A stretch of DNA of 64,000 nt. Source: Armatimonas sp043757465. Lineage in GTDB: Bacteria > Armatimonadota > Armatimonadia > Armatimonadales > Armatimonadaceae. The notes under the pieces are model-generated. The model did not search any database and was not told the DNA's origin. It saw only the letters and a list, made by a program, of their open reading frames with translations. The stretch spans positions 1 to 64,000 of the forward strand of contig NZ_JAYVPL010000002.1 of assembly GCF_043757465.1 (NCBI RefSeq), given 5' to 3'. Position numbers and translations under genes: made by a program. Position 1 is the first letter of the stretch. Each line of letters begins with the position of its first letter. Positions 1-8,772 of this stretch are shown here, piece by piece.

Positions 1-80
1 TTACAGCCTTCAATCTGGCTCGTTATTTCAACCTCGTCTTAGGACGTGATCTGGCTGAGGTCGCTCGATATGCCGTCTGA
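1..80 (+). CDS. 3' end of an unidentified gene (partial)
   Basis: Frame 3 is open from the window edge and encodes about 25 residues (TAFNLARYFNLV, then LGRDLAEVARYAV) ending in TGA at 78-80. It overlaps the ATG at 70 of the next gene by 11 nt, which suggests translational coupling in one operon. Because the next protein starts with an anti-sigma-like zinc finger, an upstream sigma factor is possible, but the visible tail has no motif that shows this. Confidence 0.5.
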   Translation, partial: TAFNLARYFNLVLGRDLAEVARYAV

Positions 81-1443
81 GAAATTAGCACACCCCGTAT
101 TACTCATTAATAGTCGGCTCAGCGGCCTTGCAAAATGGCAGACCGAACGCCACCTGAGAGCCTGCCCGCACTGCCAGAAAACGGTCACGGAGCTGACGGG
201 TCTTAGCCAGAGTTTGCTCACTTTGACCACAGACGTTCCCCGTCTCGCACTGGCACAGAACTTTCCGCATCAGCAGAGCCAGAGTGTGATGCCTCCTCGG
301 AAGCCCTACCTCCTTATCGCGCCACTGCTGGGAATGGTTCTTGGGTTGCTGCTCACTCTAAGCTTGAAAATTGCTTCGGGAGCGCACGCAATCGCCGTGG
401 GTGCGACAACAGGGCTGGTTCTGGGCAGTTTTGTCGGGTTGTTCCTCTGGCTCCTAAAACGGGTGCGCTTCACCGTCCTCCTTCCCTTGCTCACCAGCCT
501 ACTGGGCCTGTTGAGCGTCCCTCTCTGGATACAGCCCCGTCCGAGCACAACAGCCACTATCGAGCTAGTCCACCCACAAAATGCTTACGCGCTTCTCGAT
601 CACGAGACGGTCGGGGCTTTGGTAGAGTTTCTGAGGCCAACGGGAACAGCCAGAGCATTCTCAAACCCCCAGTACACAGGCTGGAGCCTCTCTCCCACGC
701 AGGAAATAACGCACTTTACTCTCACGGGTTATGGCACCGATCCTTCGCAGCAGATTCAACGACTCCAGCAGTGGATAACGACACTGCAAGAAACCCCGCT
801 CCTCGCGAAGGCCGGATGGGCGCTTCGTGTTATCAAGCCCCCCCACGAGAAAATTCTAAAGCCCAGTCGCAATCAAGTACTCTACAATTGCTGCTTGGCG
901 TTTCTCCTCGGCCTAATTTTTGGGCTTGTAATCCTCTTACTGTTATGGCTCGGCAACGTTCTACCAGGGGGGCGAGCCGGGTGCGTCGTTGCGGGAACGT
1001 TGATTGGTTTCTTGCCGAGCCTTTCTCCCCAACTGCGCTTCTCCGCCCGGTCGGGCATCCGGCCCACCTTGAGCGCCACGGCATCGTTTCGGATTACCGC
1101 TTTGCCAAACCAGCCCACACTAAATTCAACCCAGAGGGTTAATCTTCTCTCCTGCCTAGGGCTACACAGTACTAGACGCATTCAAGACTATACGGACAAG
1201 GAAACGGTTACACTCACCCTCGAAGGCTCGGATGCGGCGCTGCTTAGGCAAGAGTTCAAAAATGTCAGTAAGTCCAAGCTAATGCTGGTTCTTGGCCAGC
1301 ACATTGAGCAAGTAGGGGCAATACAAATCAAGGCATCCACCACGCGACCTTGGAACTTTGTAGCATCTTGGCAGTACCCACTTCAAAGCACTTTTTGGGG
1401 ACTCATGGCGGGGCTATTTATGGCCTTCACCCGTCGGCGCTAA
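70..1443 (+). CDS. Membrane protein with anti-sigma-type zinc finger and Wzz-like segments
   Basis: 457 aa from ATG 70; a GTG at 46 is also possible, but ATG 70 overlaps the preceding stop in the usual operon manner. Residues 28-35 give H-x3-C-x2-C, as in anti-sigma zinc fingers. Hydrophobic segments lie at about 79-99, 107-129 and 134-154, then an extracytoplasmic stretch (about 155-265) begins TATIELVHP and ends with a PPHEKILKPS element directly before another membrane helix (270-293). That layout resembles polysaccharide copolymerases (Wzz/GumC). A second extracytoplasmic part and a C-terminal helix (about 437-453) follow. The function is not established. A membrane-tethered regulator or a chain-length-determinant-like protein are both possible. 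Confidence 0.55.
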   Translation: MPSEKLAHPVLLINSRLSGLAKWQTERHLRACPHCQKTVTELTGLSQSLLTLTTDVPRLALAQNFPHQQSQSVMPPRKPYLLIAPLLGMVLGLLLTLSLKIASGAHAIAVGATTGLVLGSFVGLFLWLLKRVRFTVLLPLLTSLLGLLSVPLWIQPRPSTTATIELVHPQNAYALLDHETVGALVEFLRPTGTARAFSNPQYTGWSLSPTQEITHFTLTGYGTDPSQQIQRLQQWITTLQETPLLAKAGWALRVIKPPHEKILKPSRNQVLYNCCLAFLLGLIFGLVILLLLWLGNVLPGGRAGCVVAGTLIGFLPSLSPQLRFSARSGIRPTLSATASFRITALPNQPTLNSTQRVNLLSCLGLHSTRRIQDYTDKETVTLTLEGSDAALLRQEFKNVSKSKLMLVLGQHIEQVGAIQIKASTTRPWNFVASWQYPLQSTFWGLMAGLFMAFTRRR

Positions 1444-1511
1444 GTTTCCGGATTGGCATTGCGCGGCAGAGTCTCTGGGCAGAGAATTTTGGAGAGAAGA
1501 GAGATCACACA

Positions 1512-1949
1512 ATGCCCACTGTCGCTGTTTTTCAAGATGGACTGCTCGCCCGCCGTCGCCCCGAATTGCTAGAGTCTAAGGAGGCGGAGAAGATGGCGTC
1601 GGCGATGAATCGCTTGCCGACGATTTTAGAAGCCTGGGTGCAGACCGTGCCCCGTAGTCGCCGTAAGCTGGTGTGCTGGCTCCCAAGCAGCGAACGGGCA
1701 CATACCGCAATGGAGAATGCCTTGCTGGCCATGGAGCAGAAAAAAGCGCGGGGCGAAGGCGTGGGATTTATCTGGTCACAGACTGTTTTTGGCCCGGAGG
1801 TACGCGCCTGCTACAATCCGAAAAGTGGTCGAGCCTATCTGGTGACCCATGAAGGCGGCCAGCGCTACCGCTGCCAGTGCCCTCGGTTCCAGAGCGCCGG
1901 GATCTGTAAACATAGCTGCGCGGCAAAAATCCGACAAATGGCGGATTGA
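1512..1949 (+). CDS. SWIM zinc-finger domain protein
   Basis: 145 aa. The start at ATG 1512 is preceded by a purine-rich ribosome-binding stretch (ggagagaagagag); an in-frame extension to 1350 would run back through the previous gene and is not favoured. C121, C123, C132 and H134 form the SWIM signature C-x-C-x8-C-x-H, which binds zinc and is found in nucleic-acid- and protein-binding proteins. The first 110 residues match no family I recognise. Very small SWIM proteins are usually annotated only as zinc-finger proteins; no partner gene is evident nearby. Confidence 0.7.
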   Translation: MPTVAVFQDGLLARRRPELLESKEAEKMASAMNRLPTILEAWVQTVPRSRRKLVCWLPSSERAHTAMENALLAMEQKKARGEGVGFIWSQTVFGPEVRACYNPKSGRAYLVTHEGGQRYRCQCPRFQSAGICKHSCAAKIRQMAD

Positions 1950-1981
1950 TTAGGACTGTCTTAATATGCTAAGATAGGGGT

Positions 1982-3739
1982 ATGGAAACATCCCTGACAT
2001 CCCACGCCGGGCTTCTTGCCTGGGTGGAGGAGAGCACCCGTCTTTGCAAACCGGAGCGGGTTCACTGGTGCGACGGTTCGCAAGAGGAGGCGCAGTGGTT
2101 GATCTCCACGATGGTGGCCGCCAAAGATCTTATTCCCTTCAACCACGACGAGTGGCCCCATTGCTATCTACACCGCTCGAATCCCAACGATGTGGCGCGC
2201 GTGGAAGACCGGACTTTTATCTGCTCAACAATGCGTGAGGATGCTGGCCCGACCAACCACTGGATGGCTCCGGACGAAGCGAAGAAGCTTCTCTACGGGA
2301 TCTTCGACGGTTGCATGGCGGGCAGAACGCTCTATGTGGTGCCCTACCAGATGGGGCCGGTGGGATCGCCGTTCTCCAAAGTGGGTGTCGAGATCACCGA
2401 CAGCGCCTATGTCGCACTCTCGATGCGCATCATGACACGGATGGGCACTGTGGCGCTAGAAACACTGGGCACCGATGGGGCGTTTGTGCCGGGTCTGCAC
2501 AGCACCGCCGAGCTTGATCCCGAGAAGCGCTATATCTGCCACTTCCCCGAGGAACGCTTAATTCTCTCGATCAACTCGGGCTACGGTGGCAATGCACTGC
2601 TGGGCAAAAAATGCTTTGCTCTACGGATCGCCTCCGCCATGGCGCGCGACGAAGGCTGGCTCGCGGAGCACATGCTGATCCTAGAGCTCGAAGATCCGCA
2701 AGGAGAAAAACTCTATTTCACCGGCGCGTTTCCGTCGGCGTGTGGCAAGACAAATCTCGCGATGCTGGAGTCTATCCTGCCGGGCTGGACGGTTCGCACG
2801 GTCGGCGATGATATTGCGTGGCTACGCATCGGCGAGGATGGGCGGCTCTGGGCGGTGAACCCGGAGGCGGGCTTCTTTGGGGTGGCGCCCGGCACGAGCG
2901 AGAAAACCAACCCATCGGCGATGGAGACCATCCGCTCCAACACGCTCTTTACCAATGTCGCCCGCACCGATGGAGGCCGCCCGTGGTGGGAGGGAATCGG
3001 CCAGGCATCCAAGTGGATGACCGACTGGCGCGGCAACCACCGCCCCGGCCAGGACTTAGAGGGTGGCAAGTTCGCCCAGCCCAACTCGCGCTTCACGGCA
3101 CCCGCGAAACAGTGCCCAACAATCTCGCCAAACTGGGAAGATCCGCAGGGCGTGCCGATTAGCGGGATTCTGTTTGGGGGCCGCCGCAACGACACCATGC
3201 CGCTCGTGCTGGAGGCAAACTCCTGGCAGCACGGTGTGTTTCTCGGGGCAACGATGGCAAGCCAGACCACGGCGGCGGCAGGTGGCGCTCAGGGCGTCTT
3301 GCGGCGCGACCCGATGGCGATGCTTCCCTTCTGTGGCTACCACATGGGCGACTACTTCGCACACTGGCTGGAGATGGGAAAAAATATCCCGAATCCTCCC
3401 AAAATATTTCATGTGAACTGGTTCCAGAAAGACGAAAACGGGACGTTTCTGTGGCCCGGCTACGGCGAGAACCTGCGCCCCCTGCTCTGGATGCGCGAGC
3501 GGATTCTAGGCGAAGGCAAAGCCGTCGTGACTCCCATCGGCACCGTGCCCACCCCCGAGGGCCTCAACCTTGAGGGCCTCCCTCTCGCCGACGGTGTGAT
3601 GGAGCAGCTTCTCACCGTGGATCACGACCTCTGGACTGCCGAGTGCGACGCGATCGCCACCCACTTCGAGACATTTGGCGACAAGCTCCCCCATGCCCTA
3701 GCCGATGAGCTAGAGGCGCTACGAAAACGCGTGGGGTAG
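1982..3739 (+). CDS. pckG: Phosphoenolpyruvate carboxykinase (GTP)
   Basis: 585 aa, close to the usual ~600 for the GTP-dependent class. It interconverts oxaloacetate plus GTP with phosphoenolpyruvate, CO2 and GDP, the first committed step of gluconeogenesis in the cytosol. Visible signatures are the kinase loop FPSACGKTNLAM (about residues 247-258), VGDDIAWLRI after it, the PEAGFFGVAPGT block, and FGGRRNDTMPLV. A TAAGAT hexamer lies at 1970-1975, exactly 6 nt before ATG 1982, suggesting a leaderless transcript. The next gene starts 6 nt after its stop and may be co-transcribed. Confidence 0.95.
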   Translation: METSLTSHAGLLAWVEESTRLCKPERVHWCDGSQEEAQWLISTMVAAKDLIPFNHDEWPHCYLHRSNPNDVARVEDRTFICSTMREDAGPTNHWMAPDEAKKLLYGIFDGCMAGRTLYVVPYQMGPVGSPFSKVGVEITDSAYVALSMRIMTRMGTVALETLGTDGAFVPGLHSTAELDPEKRYICHFPEERLILSINSGYGGNALLGKKCFALRIASAMARDEGWLAEHMLILELEDPQGEKLYFTGAFPSACGKTNLAMLESILPGWTVRTVGDDIAWLRIGEDGRLWAVNPEAGFFGVAPGTSEKTNPSAMETIRSNTLFTNVARTDGGRPWWEGIGQASKWMTDWRGNHRPGQDLEGGKFAQPNSRFTAPAKQCPTISPNWEDPQGVPISGILFGGRRNDTMPLVLEANSWQHGVFLGATMASQTTAAAGGAQGVLRRDPMAMLPFCGYHMGDYFAHWLEMGKNIPNPPKIFHVNWFQKDENGTFLWPGYGENLRPLLWMRERILGEGKAVVTPIGTVPTPEGLNLEGLPLADGVMEQLLTVDHDLWTAECDAIATHFETFGDKLPHALADELEALRKRVG

Positions 3740-3745
3740 TCCGTC

Positions 3746-4735
3746 ATGTCGAGCAAGCGGTGGTTGCTTGAGCTAGGCTGCGTCGTGGGGATCCTCTCCC
3801 TCGCCGCGGCCCTGCTCTTCCCAAAATATTACGACGCCGTGGTCGTTCCGCATAGCCGCTTGCCCCCGATCCCCCCAGCGAAAGGCACTCCTCTCTACTC
3901 CCTCAAGGATATCGGGGAAGGCTATGATGGCTGGCTTGATGCACACGGCAACGTCACGGTGAAGACATTTCGGCGACTTGCATGGCACGAGGGAGGTGCC
4001 ACCGTCCTTGAAGTCGGTCAGGGGAAGGCAGAACACTGGGAAGTAACCTGGCGCGGCAAGACCTACGATCTGGGCAACCGAACGCAACAAGACCTCCACA
4101 ATCCCGTGGTCAATGCCAAAGGACAGCTTGCCTTTACCGTTTTCGGGCGGCCCCTTCTCTGGTTTGAGGGCAAGTGGACATCCCTGCTCCCCGGCGATCA
4201 ACGAGGCACCGTCACGGGGCTCAACGCACAAGGACAGGCAGTGGGCGTTGTCGAACGACAAGCCTATCTCTGGAATGGCACGACAGGAAAGCCACTGCTC
4301 AACCACCCCTCTACGGCTGTGGCGATCAACGAGCGTGGCGATATTATCGGGGCTCTCGGGGAAAAAAGCGCAACAGGCTACCTATGGCAAAAAGGCAACT
4401 TCAGGGAGTTTGGCAACCCCATCTATGCCGGAGAAATCGCGTACCTAAGCCCCGTCGCGCTCAATGAACTAGCGGAGGTCGTGGGCAATGCGGGGCTGCT
4501 TCCCCCAACGGACAACAAACACCAAAGCACCGCGCCTTGGAGCTCGCCGTTTGTTTGGCAACAGGGACGAACCACGCTTCTGGATGGGCGTATCGCGCAA
4601 CAAGGCAAGTGGGTCCCTGACGAAGCGCTTGGAATCAATGACCGTGGCGAGATTCTTATCCGCAGTCATGAGCAGGGAAAAACCTATCCCTCTCATCTGC
4701 TCATCCTGACTCCACGGGATGGGATAGCTCCCTAA
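3746..4735 (+). CDS. Secreted/membrane-anchored HAF-repeat-like protein
   Basis: 329 aa. An N-terminal hydrophobic segment (about residues 9-26) acts as signal peptide or anchor. The body contains repeats of the type A(V/L)N-x-x-G-x-x-x-G, for example AVAINERGDIIGAL, ALNELAEVVGNAG and ALGINDRGEILIR, as in the extracellular HAF/beta-propeller-like repeat family common in Planctomycetes and Armatimonadota. No catalytic residues are recognisable. It starts 6 nt after pckG, so it is probably transcribed with it, although no functional link is obvious. Confidence 0.6.
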   Translation: MSSKRWLLELGCVVGILSLAAALLFPKYYDAVVVPHSRLPPIPPAKGTPLYSLKDIGEGYDGWLDAHGNVTVKTFRRLAWHEGGATVLEVGQGKAEHWEVTWRGKTYDLGNRTQQDLHNPVVNAKGQLAFTVFGRPLLWFEGKWTSLLPGDQRGTVTGLNAQGQAVGVVERQAYLWNGTTGKPLLNHPSTAVAINERGDIIGALGEKSATGYLWQKGNFREFGNPIYAGEIAYLSPVALNELAEVVGNAGLLPPTDNKHQSTAPWSSPFVWQQGRTTLLDGRIAQQGKWVPDEALGINDRGEILIRSHEQGKTYPSHLLILTPRDGIAP

Positions 4736-4771
4736 AAGCGGCTCAGTCCTGGGACACGGTACACTCAGACC

Positions 4772-5533
4772 GTGCCGACCTATAAAACCGTTGCCCTCGT
4801 GCTCCGCCGCATCCCGCTGGGAGAGAAAGACAAGATCCTCACGCTCTTCTCGCGGGATATGGGCAAGCTACGGGCGGTGGCAAAAGGGGCGCGCAAGCCC
4901 ACTTCTAAGCTCTCGGGGGCGAGTGAGCCGCTCTTGCTCTTACGGGCATCGCTGGCGGAGGGCAGCAGTCTCGACGTGCTCTCCGAGGCCGAAGTGCGCG
5001 AGGCGTTCCCCAAGCTCAAGTCGGACTACGGACGTTTTTTGCGCGCCACCTATGCCTGCGAGCTTTTAGAAAAAGTGATGGAGGAGCGCGACCCACACCC
5101 GGAGAGCTTTGACTTGCTGCTCTCGACGCTCTATATTCTCCAGCATGCCGTCCAGCCCGACACCGCGCTCCATGCCTACGAGCTACAGCTTTTAGCACAA
5201 ATCGGCTACGAGCCTCAGCTTGGCGCCTGCATCCGTTGCGACAACCCCTTTGACACGGACTACCCGCCCGTCGGCTTCTCGCCCTCGCGTGGCGGAGCAC
5301 TCTGCATCCCCTGCACGGAGTTTCTCCGCGGCGAGGCAATGCCCTGCAACGCCACCACCATCTTGCTGCTAGAGCGCCTCACGCTCCTCACCGATGCCAA
5401 AGTCCTTGCCTTGTTAGAGCTTCCCCCCGAGGCACTCGCGGAGATCAACCGACTGCTCCGCGCCCACCTGCGCTACCGGATTGAACGTGAGATAAAGTCC
5501 CTCGGAATGCTCGATGCCCACCGGCTGAGCTAG
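4772..5533 (+). CDS. recO: DNA repair protein RecO
   Basis: 253 aa, GTG start. RecO anneals complementary strands and loads RecA with RecR in the RecFOR recombination pathway. The N-terminal OB-fold begins YKTVALVLRRIPLGEKDKI with the typical LFSRDMGKLRAVAKGARKP block. The helical C-terminal domain carries a four-cysteine zinc site, CIRC at about 153-156 and CIPC at about 179-182. A TACACT hexamer within CGGTACACT (4760-4765) lies 6 nt upstream of GTG 4772 and so indicates a leaderless mRNA with a GTG start. Confidence 0.93.
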   Translation: MPTYKTVALVLRRIPLGEKDKILTLFSRDMGKLRAVAKGARKPTSKLSGASEPLLLLRASLAEGSSLDVLSEAEVREAFPKLKSDYGRFLRATYACELLEKVMEERDPHPESFDLLLSTLYILQHAVQPDTALHAYELQLLAQIGYEPQLGACIRCDNPFDTDYPPVGFSPSRGGALCIPCTEFLRGEAMPCNATTILLLERLTLLTDAKVLALLELPPEALAEINRLLRAHLRYRIEREIKSLGMLDAHRLS

Positions 5534-5541
5534 GGAAGGGG

Positions 5542-6786
5542 TCATTTCGCTGCACGAGTGGGTGCCGGACTTGTCTTCACCAGTTCCAGGCACTTCTCGA
5601 TGAGAATCTCTCCGGTCAGCTCACCGAGCGATGTTCGGGAGACGTACTCATAACGGGCGAAGCTGTGGAAGTCCACTTTTGTTAAGATATAGCCAAAGGC
5701 ATCGTTGGTGAGGCCGAAAAGTAGGTTGTGAGCCCCGCGCATCTTGCGCTTCAGGTAGAAGCTGATATTAGGAAGTGCCTCGCCCGGAATGGTGAGGATC
5801 TGCGCATCGCCGAGATTTACCAGGTTTACCCGAGACTTTATCGTGTGCTCTTTGCCGTGAGGGTAGTGCAGAGGGGAGTTGGTCACCACGTGCCACAGCT
5901 CTGGAGACTCCACGGGAAATGTCACCAGTACGCTCCGGCAAAATAGAGCCGCTTTTGTTTGCACAGGGGCTTTTGCAACAATTCGCAACGCCTCATCGGC
6001 CATCGTCTGCCCGATTCTAAGGCACTCCTCCCATGTCCTGGCATCTTCCCAGTAGCCTTTCTGGGGATCCTTAGGCCGATCCAAAAGACGATTATCCGCA
6101 GTGACCATGCCACCCTGGGCACCATTCATAAAAAGAGCCATTCCGCCCGCCTGCGCCTCCAGGTGTTCACAGAGCGGGCCACAAAGATCGGGGCTCAGGA
6201 TCCCCACATCATTGCCCAGCACTTCCGGGTGAATCGCGTAGTTGACGAGTGTCGCGACTGTCTTGCCCTCGGGGGTGAGCGCCTGAATCACGGACATACG
6301 ACGGTCGTAGAGATCGGGCGCGTAGTAGTTATAGGCGATCTTGCCCTGCGCCTCACCTGTACCGATACGAAGCCGCGCGGGCTGTGCAGCGTCTATCGCG
6401 TCGTTGATCGCCTCCGCCGTGAGCACACAAACACGCTCCATAAAGGCGAGATCGCCAGTATGACCGCCCTTGCCGTCTGGAAATCCGTAGCAATCGGGCG
6501 CACTGTGGGTGTGCGTCGAGCCGATGAGAATGTTCTCGGCGGCGATACGTGGGACGCGGGCACGTACTCTATCGGCCAGAACCCCAGGAAATCCGAGCAG
6601 ATCGAGCCCGACAACAACAAGCTTGGTGTTGCCTCGCTGAACGTAGAGTGCCCGTGCCATGAGCTCGCCGCGCTTCTCCCGTGTTGGACGTGTTGGCCCC
6701 ATCCCACCCGAGACCGGCAGGAGCGGACTTGGCGTGATAATGCGCTTCCCCGCGCCCGCAAACAAACTGTCGTTGTTGTTTTGCAT
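5542..6786 (-). CDS. Neutral/alkaline ceramidase-like (pfam04734 N-terminal type) protein
   Basis: 414 aa without a signal peptide. The N terminus (FAGAGKRIITP...LPVSGG) and the block IGSTHTHSAPDCYG are typical of the neutral ceramidase N-terminal domain, in which histidines bind zinc; VNYAIHPEVLG and MNGAQGGMV fit the same family. Bacterial members are often of unknown substrate, so hydrolysis of N-acyl sphingolipids is a family-level guess. It is last in a three-gene minus-strand run with the sialidase-like and quinate dehydrogenase-like genes (22-nt gap). It converges on recO. Confidence 0.75.
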   Translation of the reverse strand: MQNNNDSLFAGAGKRIITPSPLLPVSGGMGPTRPTREKRGELMARALYVQRGNTKLVVVGLDLLGFPGVLADRVRARVPRIAAENILIGSTHTHSAPDCYGFPDGKGGHTGDLAFMERVCVLTAEAINDAIDAAQPARLRIGTGEAQGKIAYNYYAPDLYDRRMSVIQALTPEGKTVATLVNYAIHPEVLGNDVGILSPDLCGPLCEHLEAQAGGMALFMNGAQGGMVTADNRLLDRPKDPQKGYWEDARTWEECLRIGQTMADEALRIVAKAPVQTKAALFCRSVLVTFPVESPELWHVVTNSPLHYPHGKEHTIKSRVNLVNLGDAQILTIPGEALPNISFYLKRKMRGAHNLLFGLTNDAFGYILTKVDFHSFARYEYVSRTSLGELTGEILIEKCLELVKTSPAPTRAAK

Positions 6787-6808
6787 GATTTATTTCTTTA
6801 ATTTCTCT

Positions 6809-7798
6809 CTACCAGGACAAAAAGGCAATGCCTGTAGCAGTCAGTTTAAAACGCTTCGCACGCACATGGCTCTCCGCGCCTTCCGTGTAATAAACCACCA
6901 GTACCGTGCCATCTCTAAGTTCCAGCGTTGAGGGATAGGCACCAATCACGTTATCTATCTCAGACGGCCCCTCCCAAGTCCTAGCATCGTCGCGGCTGAC
7001 GTGCAGCGCGGTCTGAGGAAGGCGGTGGGTCAGCAGAATCTCGCCCGTTTTCAGGCGTGTGAAGTGGGGAGCATGGCCCTTGAACCCACTATCGCACGCG
7101 GGGCCCCAGCTCTTGCCGTTGTCGTGGCTCGTGGCAAAATGCAGGTTGACCTTGCTGGAGCGCAGCGCCGCCAGAAGTATGCCGTCTTTGAGACGAATCA
7201 CATCGGTCTCGGCATCGAGTGGAATATGCTGTCCCTCACCAATAGAGATGGGAGCGCTCCAGGTGCGCCCAGAGTCCGTCGAGCGGATCACGCCACCGAA
7301 CTCTTTGCCCGCACCACCGAAGTAGTAGATACCCAGTACGCAAGTTTTGTCGGGGAGCTGACGCACCGGGGCGGAGCAGTACCAGCCCGTGGGTGCGATA
7401 ATCTGCGCGGTTTTGTCCCAGGTCTTCCCCCCATCCACAGAACGAATGAGCTGAGTCCCGATACCATCATAGGGCCTGCCCCCCGTGCCCGGCTTGAGTG
7501 AGAAAAACGAGCAGACCAGCGAGCCATCCCGAAGCTGAGCGACATGCGGGTCGCGGTTGTCAAGGGCATCGTCAAAAATCGTGGTCGGCGCACTCCACGT
7601 CTTGCCTTCGTCCCGGCTCCGCACCGCGCAGAGACGTCCGCCCTGCGCCCACCCCTTACTCATATCGGGCAGCGAGACATGGCCATAGCCGGTGTAGAAC
7701 ACGCCGTATAAATCGCCGTTCTTCAGCCGACAGACATCAGGAAATGCCTGGTAAGGCCCGGCCTCCCCGCCGCGAGAAATTATTTGAAAATCCATCAT
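6809..7798 (-). CDS. Sialidase-like BNR/Asp-box beta-propeller protein
   Basis: 329 aa if started at ATG 7798, which has a GGGAG Shine-Dalgarno site about 9 nt upstream; a GTG at 7843 overlapping the previous stop (GTGA) would add 15 residues. Five Asp-box motifs are visible (SRDEGKTW, SVDGGKTW, STDSGRTW, SHDNGKSW, SRDDARTW), the signature of six-bladed exo-alpha-sialidase propellers. No signal peptide, so it acts in the cytoplasm or is a non-secreted glycosidase relative. True sialic acid hydrolysis is not shown. The gene neighbours suggest catabolism of an organic substrate. Confidence 0.75.
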   Translation of the reverse strand: MMDFQIISRGGEAGPYQAFPDVCRLKNGDLYGVFYTGYGHVSLPDMSKGWAQGGRLCAVRSRDEGKTWSAPTTIFDDALDNRDPHVAQLRDGSLVCSFFSLKPGTGGRPYDGIGTQLIRSVDGGKTWDKTAQIIAPTGWYCSAPVRQLPDKTCVLGIYYFGGAGKEFGGVIRSTDSGRTWSAPISIGEGQHIPLDAETDVIRLKDGILLAALRSSKVNLHFATSHDNGKSWGPACDSGFKGHAPHFTRLKTGEILLTHRLPQTALHVSRDDARTWEGPSEIDNVIGAYPSTLELRDGTVLVVYYTEGAESHVRAKRFKLTATGIAFLSW

Positions 7799-7839
7799 TG
7801 CTTTTCTCCCTGTCCCTGCCGCCGGTTTCCATGGGGCGG

Positions 7840-8733
7840 TCACAAATTGATGATATTGGGCTTCCAGTCGAGTTTTTTGAGCATTGCCAGATACTCCTCG
7901 GGCAGCATCTCTTTGCCACCATTGATGGCAACCAGCATCGCCTCCATCACATTGGTGCCAAACGAGCGGCCCTCAAAGATCGGTGTGGTGGTAATCAGCT
8001 GCACCACCCCCCGCTCTTTCAGCTCCTTCTGGTTTTCCTCGGTCGTTGTGTTGGTGAGCACGATCTTGCCCTTCAGATCCTCGGGCATGTGGCGGCGGAT
8101 GTAGAGAAAGTCGCCCGCAATCACATCCGCCCAGGCGTACCACTTGCCCCACTTGGGGACGATATGGTTTTGCTTCTCCCCCGTGGGGTAGAGCACAGAG
8201 AGCGGCAGGTGCACCACAATCGGCAGCAGCATCCGCGCGACCCGTTTAAATGCCTTGGGGTTAGTGATACCGATGGGCAGATCCAGGCCGAACATTAAAT
8301 CTCCGAAACAGACTTGGCCGCCACAGTCAATCAGCGCCTCGCTCATCCCGAAACGATCGACAGCGGAGACAATCAGGGTTTTCTTGTTCTTGAAATCCAC
8401 GACGCCATTGCTCTGAAGCCACTGCACGGCAGCGCGCTCCAGCGTATTTTTCAGGCCCGAACCATCGAGCACCGGGGTCTTCTTTGCCCCGGCGAGCAAC
8501 TTTCTGGAAACCGCAAACTCGTAGCGCTTGCCCTCGCTCCAGAGATACCGATCCATTCCCCCAAAGCCTATTGCGTCCACCGTGCCATCCAGCTCTGCCA
8601 GGCGCTCGACGAACTTTTTCTCGTCGCCATCCACGCCCTGGCGGCTAATCTCAAAAGTCTCGCCGAAAAACTCCGCAGTCACGGTCTTATCGCGCTTTGA
8701 CGAGCCAAGAGAGAGGGAAATCACACGTTTCAT
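7840..8733 (-). CDS. Quinate 5-dehydrogenase-like conserved protein
   Basis: 297 aa. The N terminus (MKRVISLSLGSSKRDK) and GFGGMDRYLW, PVLDGSGLKNTLER and TNTTTEEN stretches match a conserved family that databases commonly label quinate 5-dehydrogenase; I recall this label from family knowledge and the reaction is not proven. A central Rossmann-like region (KTLIVSAVDRFGMSEAL) is present. A TATAGT hexamer (minus strand, 8745-8740) lies exactly 6 nt before the start codon, so its mRNA should be leaderless. First gene of the likely operon running to 5542. Confidence 0.65.
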   Translation of the reverse strand: MKRVISLSLGSSKRDKTVTAEFFGETFEISRQGVDGDEKKFVERLAELDGTVDAIGFGGMDRYLWSEGKRYEFAVSRKLLAGAKKTPVLDGSGLKNTLERAAVQWLQSNGVVDFKNKKTLIVSAVDRFGMSEALIDCGGQVCFGDLMFGLDLPIGITNPKAFKRVARMLLPIVVHLPLSVLYPTGEKQNHIVPKWGKWYAWADVIAGDFLYIRRHMPEDLKGKIVLTNTTTEENQKELKERGVVQLITTTPIFEGRSFGTNVMEAMLVAINGGKEMLPEEYLAMLKKLDWKPNIINL

Positions 8734-8772
8734 GGGGACACTATACCAAAGGTTTTTTGGTACACTGCATCC
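8734..8772. promoter_or_regulatory. Back-to-back divergent leaderless promoters
   Basis: Minus-strand -10 TATAGT (8745-8740) and plus-strand -10 TACACT (8761-8766) each sit 6 nt from their start codons at 8733 and 8773. Only 15 bp (8746-8760) separate the two hexamers, so any -35 contacts of one promoter would overlap the -10 of the other. Both are preceded by GG in their own orientation. Confidence 0.6.

Noticed and set aside
2713..3270. Long antisense frames within pckG, sucD, mutS2 and others
   Set aside because: These are mirror frames of GC-rich codons; the sense frames have complete conserved motifs and the antisense proteins match nothing.
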